This document shows positions 36,193 through 44,846 of a DNA stretch of 64,000 bases, one piece after another. This stretch comes from FEN-1297 sp963834015 (GTDB lineage Bacteria; Bacteroidota; Ignavibacteria; Ignavibacteriales; Ignavibacteriaceae), in the NCBI GenBank assembly GCA_963834015.1, contig CAWIAG010000004.1, positions 2,046,001 to 2,110,000 of the forward strand, in the 5' to 3' direction. Made by a program: the position numbers and the translations under genes. Each line of letters opens with the position of its first letter. Position 1 is the stretch's first letter. Below the pieces are notes generated by a model that had not been told where the DNA came from, did not search any database, and saw nothing but the letters and a program-made list of their open reading frames with translations.

Positions 36193-37811
36193 ATGCAGTT
36201 ATCTTTTTTCGAACCAATGGATAAATATAGAATAGATGGCCAAAAAGATTGGTACGAACAATCGCTGGAAATAATTCCTATTGCACTTATTGGTTTAATT
36301 AATAAAAAGATTATGTACTGCAATCAATCTGCTATTGCTCTGTTTTTAGCTTTTGACAAAGATAAAATATTATCAAGAAAACTTGCGGACTTCGTATCTC
36401 CCCGGTACAGGGAAAAACTAAATTCTTATTTGTATTTAATTTCAAAATCTGCGGAGAGCGATGAAAGATTAGTTGCGAAGTTTAAAAGTTTAAAAAAAAA
36501 TCCATAGAAATAGAAATTCAACATATTTCAACTTCTTCGGATAGCCAAAAGTTTACATTAATAGCTTTAAAAGATATTACGAATGATAAAAAGAAAGAAA
36601 TTGTTCAGCACACTATTCAAAAAATTCTTAATGCCGGTAATTCGTCGCTGTCAATCGTGAATTTGTGCGATTACTTATATAAAACAGTAGCAGAAATTAT
36701 TCCTGTAAATAACTTTTATGTTGCACTTTATGATAAATCGAAGCACATGTTGACATTCCCTTATTATAAAGATGATTTTAATACTAAACCTGCTGATAGA
36801 AAATTCAGCAACGGACTGACGGAATATGTAATAAAGACAAAGAAAACATTGTATCTGAATAGAGATAAAATAATACACTTCCTTCGCAAAGGTTATATAG
36901 CATCGTTAGAAGTACCTGTTGCCGGCTGGCTCGGTGTACCGCTTTCTATACATGAGGATATTGGAGGGGCCATTGTAATTAAAGAATATTATGAAGAACA
37001 CTTGCTGGATGAAGACGCAAGGGAGATCATGGAGTTGGTGTCTTACCCCATTTCAAGAGCAATTGAAAGAGCAATTATTGACGAAGAAAAGCAGAAGTTC
37101 ACAGAAAAGCTCCAGGATCTCAACAAAGCAAAAGACAAATTTTTTTCAATAATATCGCACGACCTTAAAAGTCCTTTTAATTCCATTCTCGGTTTTACGG
37201 AAATATTAAGAGAACAAAATACTATTCTGGAGGATGAAGAACGGGAGCAAATATTTAATTCTTTATATACTTCAACACGAAATATCTATAATTTACTTAA
37301 TAACCTCCTTCACTATTCCCGTTTTCAGGCAGGGCTGGTAGAATTTGATCCTCATCCAATTCAACTTTTGGAGGTAATAAAGCAAAATATAAATATTCTT
37401 GAAGGTACCGCTTTAAAAAAACAAATATATTTAATAAACAATCTTAAAGAAGAAATTATTGTATTAAGTGATGCAGAAATGCTTAACTCAATTCTGAGAA
37501 ATTTAATAAATAATGCGATAAAATTTACAAGGGAATCCGGGGAAATATCAATAAATGCTTCTATCGAAACAGGTTTCGCAAAAATTAAGGTAACAGACAG
37601 CGGCATTGGTATGAATAAAGAAACAATGGCTGGTTTATTTAAAATAGATTCCAAAAAATCAACGCTGGGTACAAATAAAGAAGAAGGGACGGGGCTTGGC
37701 CTTCTTTTAGTCAAAGAATTTGTGGAAAAAAACGGTGGACAAATTTTTGTTAAAAGTGAAGTAGGTAAGGGGTCGGAATTTTCATTCACTTTAAAACTAT
37801 TTAATGAATGA
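36193..37811 (+). pseudogene. PAS-GAF sensor histidine kinase, frameshifted at an A9 tract
   Basis: The first frame begins at the ATG at 36193 with a PAS domain and stops at 36507. A run of nine A (36492-36500) lies just before the stop. Adding one base there joins it to the frame that continues the PAS domain (IALKDITNDKKKE), a GAF domain (about 135-300), HisKA with His in IISHDLKSPFNSILGF, and an HATPase domain (DSGIGM, GTGLGLLLVKEF) to the stop at 37811. The repaired protein is 539 residues with no membrane helix. The A-run makes this either a polymerase-slippage (phase-variation) site, a transcriptional-slippage site, or a homopolymer sequencing error. A partial protein could also start inside, for example at 36657 (GTG), giving the GAF-kinase part alone. 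Confidence 0.85.
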
Positions 37812-37863
37812 TGTTAAAAAAATGTTTTTTTTTAATTCAAAATAATATAAACCTATAGTTGAT

Positions 37864-40800
37864 ATGAATAACAAACGGTTAAAACTATTAATACTTGATA
37901 ATAAAAAAGATAATATAGCTGCCATTAAATCTGCTATTACTAAATCTAAACTTTCATTTACGATAAAAATGGCAGGGAGTAAGTCATTATTCAATGAGTT
38001 CTTAAAAGATTTTCGTCCCGATTTAATAATCTCTAATTATAAATTATCAGGTTTTACCGGATTAGAAGCTTTATTGATAATCAAAAAATCAGGTTGCATA
38101 ATTCCGTTTATTTTCTTTACCGATCCGGTAGATGAAAAAACAGCCGTTAAATGTCTTAAAATTGGAGCGTCCGATTATATCCTTAAGAGTGAAAAGTCGA
38201 AATTGCTTCAGGCTATGTTATCAGCATTAAAAAACAAAAAAAACTTCCTGTCGGAAATGCTTTCTACCGAAGAAATTAAAAGTAGCGAGGAAAGGTATCA
38301 TCGTTTTATTGCGTGTAACAATGAAGGAATATTTCGAATTGAACTCTTAACCCCCGTACCCGTTTCACTTGATGTCGATAAACAATTTTCTTTAACCCTG
38401 CAAAACTCAATTGTTGCTGAGTGCAATGATGAAGCTGCAAAAATAATTGGTTTTCAAAAAGGGAAAGATATTATAGGATTAAAAATAAATACATTTACAA
38501 GCCACTGCGGTAAAGAAGAATTTGATAAATTCAAAAAATTTACACTGAATGGATATAGAATTTCAAATATTGTCGTATCTGAATCCGGGCCTAAAGGCAT
38601 TAAATATTTTTTAAGCAATTTTATAGGAATTATTGAAGACTCAAATTTGATAGGCGTTTGGGGGATGTTCAGAGATATTACGGAGATAAGAAAAGCAGAA
38701 AATAACCTGCGTAATTCCGAAGAGCGGATCAAACTTATGTTTGATAATTTAATGCTCGGAGTTTTCCAGATGGATATTAAGGGTCGTATACAATTTGCGA
38801 ATCAGTCTTTTGTGAAAATGCTCGGGTATAATACCTTTGATGAAATCTTGGGAGCGTATATAAACTTTGCTGATAAAAATGAAAAAACAATAATAATTGA
38901 GCAATTAAAGAAGAACAACTTTATAAGGGAATTTGAAACATTATGGACGTTAAAAAACGGAAATAAAATTAATGTTAAGATTAGTGCAAACGTTGTTAAA
39001 GATGATGCCGGAAAAATTATTTTTTTCGAAGGAATTGCCGAAGATATAAGTTTTAAAAAACGATTTGAAAGCGCTCTGATCGAAAGCGAGGAAAGATTTA
39101 TTACGATGGCAGATGCCGCACCCGTAATGATATGGATTGCAGCCGTGGACAGGCATTTCTTTTATTTTAATAAACTATGGCTCCTGTTTACAGGAAGTAC
39201 TCTGCTTAATGAACTGGGCAACAAATGGATGAAAAATATTTATCCGGATGATTTAAACCCCTTCCTAAATAAGTATGTTTCGTCATTTGACAGAAGGACT
39301 GAATTTGAAATCGTTTTTAGATTAAAAAGACATGACGGTGAATATCGATGGATCTTAACCAGGGGGATCCCGAATAAACTTCCGGATGGTTCCTTTAACG
39401 GTTTCATAGGTACTGCAATAGACATTACTGATAGAAAAATAGCCGAAAATACGCTTAAAGAAAGTGAAGAGCTTTACAAAGGTGTAGTGCAAAGTATTAT
39501 GGAAGGACTCATTATTACAGATATTTCAGATAAAGTTTTGTTTGCAAATACCCGCATGAAGGAAATTACGGGATATGAAATAAGTGAAATGGTGGGCAAT
39601 TATAATTACAGGCTGTTTTTTGAACCTGATCAATGGAAGACTATCCTGGAAAAGAATAAAAATCGCTTCGCCGGACTTTCGGACAGGTTTGAGATTCATA
39701 TGCACAGGAAAAACGGCGAAGAGTTTTGGGCACTTATAAATGGGTCTCCTTACAAAAATAGTAAAGGTAAAATAATCGGTTCTATCAAAACTATAAATGA
39801 TATTAGTAAAAATAAAATTGCCGAGAAAGCTCTAAAAGAAAGTGAAGAAAAATATAGAACGGTTGTCCAAAATGTAAGAGAAGTAATTTTCAAAACCGAT
39901 AATGCCGGTAAACTTACTTTTCTTAACCCGTATTGGTATGAAATTACGGGGCATGATTTGGAAAAAAGTATTGGTCGTTATTTATTTGATTTTGTCCATA
40001 CTGATGATAAAAAAAGAGCTGTTAATGAATTTATCTCGATTATCTATAAAAGAAAAGATTATTGCAGGTTTGAAATTAAAATTGAAACCAGTTCGGGTGA
40101 ATACAGGTGGTTTTTAATTAATGCCCATATAACCATGGACGATAAATGTAATATAATTGGAACTTACGGTACATTAAATGATATTCATGACAGAAGGCTG
40201 GCGGAAGAGGAACTGATTAAGGCAAAAGATAGAGCTGAAGAATCGGATAATTTAAAATCCCATTTCCTTGCACAAATATCGCATGAAATTCGATCTCCTT
40301 TAAATATAATATTAGGATATAATTCGTTGATCAAGGAAAGATTAGAAAATGAATCTTCTTTAAATCTTAATAGTGAATTTAATATTATTGAAGCCAGTGG
40401 AAGACGGCTTTTAAGAACCATTGATCTGGTACTTAATATGTCGATGGTCCAGACAGGTAGTTTTGATATTATGAAGGAGGAATTTGATCTTAAAATACTA
40501 ATTGAAGACATGCTCATTGAATTTCAATCGGTTGCCGAAACAAAAAAAATCAAACTATCCTACAATAATTTATGCAGGAATAACAAGGTCTTCGCCGATA
40601 AATATACCCTTACTCAGGCTTTCCAAAACTTGCTTGATAATGCCGTCAAATTTACTGAGGCTGGTAGCATCGAGGTTTTTAGCTATGAAAATGAGGAGAG
40701 TATTTTTGTCGATATATCTGATACGGGCGTAGGAATTTCCCGGGAATATTTGCCAAGATTATTTGAACCATTTTCACAGGAAGAAGAAGGATATTCAAGG

Positions 40801-40944
40801 AAATTTGATGGAAATGGACTCGGATTGGCATTAACAAAAAAGTATATTGATCTGAATCAGGGTGAAATATCTGTATTAAGTGGAAAAGGCCAGGGTACCA
40901 CTTTCACTATAAAATTAGATAGGAATAACGCCAGGGAGGGTTAA
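37864..40944 (+). CDS. Multi-PAS sensor histidine kinase with degenerate N-terminal receiver
   Basis: A 1026-residue cytoplasmic kinase. The N-terminal receiver-like domain (about 5-125) keeps the fold and the Lys in YILKSEKSK, but the phospho-acceptor Asp is replaced by Asn (N58, in IISNYKLSG), so it cannot be phosphorylated in the usual way. About five PAS domains follow (roughly 140-775). HisKA has His in ISHEIRSPLNIILGY (about 808), and an HATPase domain ends with FDGNGLGLALTKKY. The kinase core closely resembles that of the propeller kinase at 3970-7344 (shared QEE-x-GY-x-R motif before the G2 box). It starts 52 bases after the frameshifted PAS-GAF kinase, in the same direction. A receiver-gene stub follows directly. 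Confidence 0.88.
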   Translation: MNNKRLKLLILDNKKDNIAAIKSAITKSKLSFTIKMAGSKSLFNEFLKDFRPDLIISNYKLSGFTGLEALLIIKKSGCIIPFIFFTDPVDEKTAVKCLKIGASDYILKSEKSKLLQAMLSALKNKKNFLSEMLSTEEIKSSEERYHRFIACNNEGIFRIELLTPVPVSLDVDKQFSLTLQNSIVAECNDEAAKIIGFQKGKDIIGLKINTFTSHCGKEEFDKFKKFTLNGYRISNIVVSESGPKGIKYFLSNFIGIIEDSNLIGVWGMFRDITEIRKAENNLRNSEERIKLMFDNLMLGVFQMDIKGRIQFANQSFVKMLGYNTFDEILGAYINFADKNEKTIIIEQLKKNNFIREFETLWTLKNGNKINVKISANVVKDDAGKIIFFEGIAEDISFKKRFESALIESEERFITMADAAPVMIWIAAVDRHFFYFNKLWLLFTGSTLLNELGNKWMKNIYPDDLNPFLNKYVSSFDRRTEFEIVFRLKRHDGEYRWILTRGIPNKLPDGSFNGFIGTAIDITDRKIAENTLKESEELYKGVVQSIMEGLIITDISDKVLFANTRMKEITGYEISEMVGNYNYRLFFEPDQWKTILEKNKNRFAGLSDRFEIHMHRKNGEEFWALINGSPYKNSKGKIIGSIKTINDISKNKIAEKALKESEEKYRTVVQNVREVIFKTDNAGKLTFLNPYWYEITGHDLEKSIGRYLFDFVHTDDKKRAVNEFISIIYKRKDYCRFEIKIETSSGEYRWFLINAHITMDDKCNIIGTYGTLNDIHDRRLAEEELIKAKDRAEESDNLKSHFLAQISHEIRSPLNIILGYNSLIKERLENESSLNLNSEFNIIEASGRRLLRTIDLVLNMSMVQTGSFDIMKEEFDLKILIEDMLIEFQSVAETKKIKLSYNNLCRNNKVFADKYTLTQAFQNLLDNAVKFTEAGSIEVFSYENEESIFVDISDTGVGISREYLPRLFEPFSQEEEGYSRKFDGNGLGLALTKKYIDLNQGEISVLSGKGQGTTFTIKLDRNNAREG

Positions 40945-40975
40945 GCGAATCTTCAATAAATAATAGGTAACTATA

Positions 40976-41050
40976 AAGATTCTACTTGTTGTGGATGATT
41001 TGGAAAATCAAAAACTGATCGAAATATATTTTAAAAGAAAATTAGCCTAA
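40976..41050 (+). pseudogene. Remnant of a response-regulator gene (24 codons)
   Basis: The frame reads KILLVVDDLENQKLIEIYFKRKLA then stop, which is the typical first strand, acidic pocket and first helix of a receiver domain. No start codon is available in frame after the preceding stop (a TAG at 40964), and the rest of the receiver is missing. It lies 32 bases after the kinase stop, where a cognate regulator would be expected. Its end overlaps the SHOCT gene on the other strand by 9 bases, so a deletion probably joined the two. Confidence 0.7.
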
Positions 41051-41236
41051 ATCTTTACGCATTTGTTCAAACTGCTCCTTGGTTATTTCTCCTTTTGCAT
41101 AACGAATTTTTAAAATATCCAGGGCTGATTCCGGGTTAATTTTCAAATCTTTATTATGCCCGCTTCTGCCGATAGAATTTATAACCAGCCAAATAACCAA
41201 TCCGATAATCAGAAGTTTGAATATCCAGCCGAACAT
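41042..41236 (-). CDS. Small membrane protein with SHOCT domain
   Basis: A 64-residue protein: one N-terminal membrane helix (about 2-22), a short linker and a C-terminal SHOCT motif (ALDILKIRYAKGEITKEQFEQMRKDL). The ATG at 41236 is preceded by GGAG at 8 bases, which decides the start; the frame runs open to 41269. SHOCT is a short helical oligomerisation motif found at the end of many bacterial membrane proteins. No specific function is known. Its 3' end meets the receiver-gene stub on the opposite strand. Confidence 0.85.
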   Translation of the reverse strand: MFGWIFKLLIIGLVIWLVINSIGRSGHNKDLKINPESALDILKIRYAKGEITKEQFEQMRKDLG

Positions 41237-41398
41237 TATTATTCTCCAAAAAAGACTATTGAAAAACATAAATCCTCCGCTTAATTATTGGAAAAATAAG
41301 AATGCCGGAATTAAACATCAACTGTAAAAAAAATATCAGACTTTTCTGGATATTTACCCGAAATAGTAAATAACTGAAGTTACACAAATGATATTAAA

Positions 41399-41550
41399 AG
41401 TAGCCCCGGCATTTAGAGGCCGTGTGAAAATTCAAAATTGACAAATAAATATTTAATTATTTGCATTTAAGAACTTTAATATTCAATAAAATGAAAATTT
41501 GTAATTTTGAAACTAATTTTCACACAGCCAGTTTATGCCGGGGGCTTATA
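41399..41550. repeat. MITE-like inverted-repeat element, about 152 bp
   Basis: The left arm (41399-41439) and the right arm (41503-41550) are imperfect inverted copies: GTAGCCCCGGCATTTA pairs with TTTATGCCGGGGGCTTA, and CCGTGTGAAAATT pairs with AATTTTCACACAG. The 63-base centre is AT-rich and non-coding. Fragments of the left arm recur at 24876, 32829 and 23625. It looks like a miniature non-autonomous mobile element or a repeat that folds into a long RNA hairpin. I saw no clear target duplication. Confidence 0.6.
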
Positions 41551-41712
41551 ATTACAAATTAGTGTCGGCTTTAGCCAAAATGAAATGTATAATTATTCAA
41601 TTTATTAAGATTAAATCTTGATAAAATTCATATAATTAAATATTTATAGTAAAAAGAAGGAGTAAAAAAGTACATTTGACGAGTAAATTAAATGGGAATT
41701 ATCGTGATCTTG

Positions 41713-41785
41713 AGCGAGCGACGGGGTTCGAACCCGCGACATCCAGCTTGGGAAGCTGACACTCTACCAACTGAGTTACGCTCGC
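41713..41785 (-). tRNA. tRNA-Gly (anticodon CCC)
   Basis: Read on the minus strand: acceptor stem GCGAGCG pairs with CGCTCGC; D arm with CTCAGTTGGTAGAG; anticodon stem TCAGC/GCTGG with loop TTCCCAA, giving anticodon CCC; T arm CGGGTTCGAACCCCG. All stems pair, with one T-G in the anticodon stem. The 3' CCA is not encoded. Confidence 0.96.
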
Positions 41786-41803
41786 ATTAAATAAATTCAC
41801 AAA

Positions 41804-41895
41804 GAACCCGCGTATCCATCCCGATAGCTATCGGGATTACACTCAACCTCCGCCGGAGGCGGATCAGCCTCTGGCTGAAACTGAGTTACGCTCGC
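41804..41895 (-). pseudogene. Broken partial copy of tRNA-Gly split by palindromic repeats
   Basis: 41804-41819 repeats the tRNA T-arm/variable region (GAACCCGCG..ATCCA). 41881-41895 repeats exactly the 5' end of the gene (CTGAGTTACGCTCGC on the plus strand). The part between, where the anticodon arm should be, is replaced by GC-rich palindromes, including the 20-bp perfect palindrome at 41818-41837. It cannot form a tRNA. Confidence 0.6.
41818..41837. repeat. Perfect 20-bp palindrome ATCCCGATAGCTATCGGGAT
   Basis: Fully self-complementary. It is followed by CCTCCGCCGGAGG (41847-41859) and CAGCCTCTGGCTG (41865-41877), two more inverted repeats, making a dense cluster of small hairpins inside the broken tRNA copy. 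Palindromes of this kind are frequent intergenic repeats in Bacteroidota. Confidence 0.75.
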
Positions 41896-42046
41896 AACAA
41901 AAAATTTAAACTGTATAAAATTATTTAATCTTATATAGTAATTTATATTAAAGTTTTCACAACTTCAAATCATCCTTATATTTATCAGGTGTTTAACGAT
42001 TTCCTTCTGATTATATTTAATAAACATAAAAGAAGGATTGTTGGTA

Positions 42047-42829
42047 ATGAAAACTGCACTTGTAACCGGAGCTTCCGGAGGGATAGGGCTCGAGTTTGCT
42101 AAACTGTTTGCGAAACAAAAAATAAATCTGGTCCTTGTTGCAAGAAACAAAGAACTATTAGAGAAAATAGCAAACGATTTATCTAAAAATGGGATTCAGA
42201 TCTTAACCTATCCCAGGGATTTAAGCAAACCGGAAAATGCTGCGGAAATATATAATGACCTTAAAAGCAAAAATGTTACTATTGATTATTTGGTTAATAA
42301 TGCTGGATTTGGAATTGATGGTGAGTTCAGCGAAATAGCCTGGGTAAAAGAACTCGAGATGTTGAATTTGAATATGATTACGTTAGCATATTTTACAAAA
42401 GTGTTTGCAAAAGATATGAAATCAAGGGGCTTTGGCAGAATTGTAAATATAAGTTCAACTGCATCGTTCCAACCGGGGCCTCATATGGCCGGGTATTGTG
42501 CAACCAAATCATTTGTTCTTAACTTATCCGAAGCGGTAAACTATGAATTAAAAGGGTCGGGTGTCACTGTAACAACAATTTGCCCTGGGTATACAAATAC
42601 AAAATTTCATGATGTCGCAGAAACATATGACACTTTGATGGCAAAATTCCTTTTTCGTGCAAACCCCGATGAAGTTGCACTTTACGGATTCAATAAAATG
42701 ATGAAAAGTAAAACATTAGGCGTTTACGGATTTATGAATAAAATAATGGTGTTTTCCAACAGGCTTGCAAGCAGGAGTATGTCTGTAGCTTTGGCTGCAA
42801 AGGTATTGGCAAAAAAATCAACAAAGTAA
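42047..42829 (+). CDS. Short-chain dehydrogenase/reductase (SDR)
   Basis: A 260-residue Rossmann-fold oxidoreductase of the DltE-like SDR group. Cofactor motif TGASGGIGLEFAK, NNAG (LVNNAGFGI), catalytic Ser in NISSTAS and Y-x3-K (YCATK) are complete. The ATG at 42047 has AAGGA about 9 bases upstream; a TTG at 42038 is in frame but less likely. The reaction is unknown. Single gene between the tRNA region and the helicase. It is only distantly similar to the SDR at 23875-24726, so not a recent duplicate. Confidence 0.92.
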   Translation: MKTALVTGASGGIGLEFAKLFAKQKINLVLVARNKELLEKIANDLSKNGIQILTYPRDLSKPENAAEIYNDLKSKNVTIDYLVNNAGFGIDGEFSEIAWVKELEMLNLNMITLAYFTKVFAKDMKSRGFGRIVNISSTASFQPGPHMAGYCATKSFVLNLSEAVNYELKGSGVTVTTICPGYTNTKFHDVAETYDTLMAKFLFRANPDEVALYGFNKMMKSKTLGVYGFMNKIMVFSNRLASRSMSVALAAKVLAKKSTK

Positions 42830-43124
42830 TAACATTTATTGAAGAATAATAAACCGGTTTTAAACGTTTTAAAGAATATAAGATTCAATTTCCCCATACT
42901 TAAGATGGTCATAATATCCATTTATCTAGTATAAGAAAAATCGCTGCTTTCAGGAATCTTTTGAATTGTGCTTAAATAGTTGTATTTTTCATGGTTAGTT
43001 ATGAAAAGTTTGCTTCACTAAATATCGTTGCCTGCTATTCTTACTAAAAAATCATTAACCCGACCGCTGATTCAAAACCTAAAAGATTTTTTACTTACCG
43101 GTCTCAAAAGGAAAAACACAATTA

Positions 43125-44450
43125 ATGTCATTCGAAAAACTAAATTTAATAAAGCCGGTTCAGAAAGCGTTGGATGAAGAAGGCTATACAATCCCAACAC
43201 CTATTCAGCAGCAGGCTATTCCTCTTATACTTGAAAGAAAAGATATACTTGGCTGTGCCCAGACCGGTACAGGAAAAACAGCGGCTTATGCAGTCCCTAT
43301 ATTGCAGATCCTTCATGAAGAAAAACCTTCCGGTAAAGATAAAAGAACAATAAGTTCATTAGTTCTTACTCCAACAAGAGAATTAGCCGTTCAGATAAGT
43401 GAGAGCTTTTCAAGTTATGGAAAACATACCGGACTAAGAAATGTAGTAGTGTATGGAGGAGTTCCACAGCAAAGACAAACCGATAAACTTAGGAAAGGTG
43501 TAGATATTCTGATTGCAACTCCGGGCAGACTGCTTGATTTGATGAATCAAAAATATATAAACCTTCAAAATGTAAAAATACTGGTACTCGATGAAGCTGA
43601 CCGCATGCTCGATATGGGATTTATTAATGATATAAAAAAAATAATTTCCGCAATACCCGCCAAAAGGCAAACTCTTTTCTTTTCAGCAACTATGCCTTCA
43701 AGTATTCTTAAACTTGCCGGCTCAATTTTAACTAACCCGGTTAGAGTAGAAATTTCCCCCGAGAAATTAACAGTTGACGCTATAAAACAAGGTTTATATT
43801 ACGTATCGAAACAAAATAAAAAAGATTTATTAATTCATCTTTTGAAAGATAGTTCAATAAATTCAGCCCTGGTTTTTACTCGTACTAAACATGTTGCCGA
43901 TAAAGTTGAAAAATTCCTGAACAGCGCTAAAATATATTCTGAAGCTATTCACGGCAATAAATCGCAGAATGCGCGTCAGCGTGCACTGAATAATTTTAAA
44001 GCTAAAAAAACCCGTGTGCTTGTTGCAACAGATATCGCAGCCCGTGGAATTGACGTGGAAGAACTATCGCATGTAATAAATTATGAAATGCCGGATCAAT
44101 CTGAAAATTATATTCACCGCATTGGCCGTACCGGAAGGGCCGGATTAAGCGGTGTAGCTATTTCTTTTTGTGATGCTGAAGAAAAATTATACTTAAGAGA
44201 CATAAACCGTTTAATCTCTACACCAATTCCGGTTATACAGGATAATCCTTTCCCTGCCGGTGATAAATTAGAAGAGAAATTTTCCAAACCCCATGATAAT
44301 TCACGCCCCAGAAAAGTTCGTGCCTCCGGGGATTCTCATTCATCCGGCGATGGAAAGAAAAATAAAAGCAGGTGGTTCGGAAGGAAAAGAAATAAAGACA
44401 ACCAAAGTAAGAGTAACTCTTATGGACGGAACAAAACGCGGGCTAATTAA
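43125..44450 (+). CDS. DEAD-box RNA helicase (RhlE-like)
   Basis: A 441-residue ATP-dependent RNA helicase. All core motifs are present: Q motif (PTPIQQQAIP), Walker A (AQTGTGKT), PTRELA, DEAD (VLDEADRMLD), SAT, and in the second domain ARGIDVEE and HRIGRTGR. The basic C-terminal tail (about 380-441, rich in Lys, Arg, Asn, Ser) is the usual unstructured RNA-binding extension. Likely roles are ribosome assembly or RNA unfolding in the cold. The last 29 bases overlap the start of ywbE in another frame. Confidence 0.95.
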   Translation: MSFEKLNLIKPVQKALDEEGYTIPTPIQQQAIPLILERKDILGCAQTGTGKTAAYAVPILQILHEEKPSGKDKRTISSLVLTPTRELAVQISESFSSYGKHTGLRNVVVYGGVPQQRQTDKLRKGVDILIATPGRLLDLMNQKYINLQNVKILVLDEADRMLDMGFINDIKKIISAIPAKRQTLFFSATMPSSILKLAGSILTNPVRVEISPEKLTVDAIKQGLYYVSKQNKKDLLIHLLKDSSINSALVFTRTKHVADKVEKFLNSAKIYSEAIHGNKSQNARQRALNNFKAKKTRVLVATDIAARGIDVEELSHVINYEMPDQSENYIHRIGRTGRAGLSGVAISFCDAEEKLYLRDINRLISTPIPVIQDNPFPAGDKLEEKFSKPHDNSRPRKVRASGDSHSSGDGKKNKSRWFGRKRNKDNQSKSNSYGRNKTRAN

Positions 44451-44613
44451 ACCCGGCCTTCATGTAGCTATTGTATTAAAAGAAGACCAGCGTACTGGAA
44501 AACTTACGGAAGGATATGTGAAAGATATCCTTACCAATTCCTCAACTCATTCGCATGGAATAAAAGTACGCCTTGAATCAGGAGAGATTGGGCGCGTGCA
44601 GAAGATTCTTTAA
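44422..44613 (+). CDS. ywbE: YwbE family protein
   Basis: A 63-residue protein of the YwbE (DUF2196) family, recognised by LKEDQRTGKLTEGYVKDILTNSSTHSHGIKVRLESGEIGRV, of which the middle is nearly invariant in the family. The ATG at 44422 matches the family start and lies inside the end of the helicase gene (29-base overlap, different frame), so translation is likely coupled to the helicase. The function is unknown; the linkage suggests RNA-related work. Confidence 0.9.
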   Translation: MDGTKRGLIKPGLHVAIVLKEDQRTGKLTEGYVKDILTNSSTHSHGIKVRLESGEIGRVQKIL

Positions 44614-44719
44614 TATAAGTTTGTACTAGCCCTTTTCTTTATCTAATCATATTATTTGTCATTTTAATGGCGACTATTCTAAAATCTATCCGATTATTAT
44701 ATTATAACTAGTAGAGATT

Positions 44720-44749
44720 ATTAACACCCCGACTCATCGGGGTATTAAT
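44720..44749. terminator. Hairpin after ywbE (ATTAACACCCCGA...TCGGGGTATTAAT)
   Basis: A 13-bp stem with one mismatch (44720-44732 with 44737-44749) and loop CTCA, about 107 bases after the ywbE stop. AT-rich flanks on both sides allow it to work as a terminator in either direction. It belongs to the same family as 47201-47236. Confidence 0.65.
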
Positions 44750-44846
44750 TATTCAATTAATAGAAATAATTCGTATAATCTTAATAATTTAAAAGCAACT
44801 TTTCATTAATTATTGCGTCTGTTTAAAAAAGACAATTGCGGGATAT

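Noticed and set aside
37361..37789. 142-codon open frame on the minus strand
   Set aside because: Antisense of the HATPase domain of the PAS-GAF kinase; no independent support.
41817..41880. CRISPR-like repeat cluster
   Set aside because: The palindromes differ from each other and there are no regular spacers; no cas gene is in the window.
44293..44421. Longer upstream start for the YwbE gene
   Set aside because: This part is only the helicase tail read in another frame; family similarity begins at the ATG at 44422.
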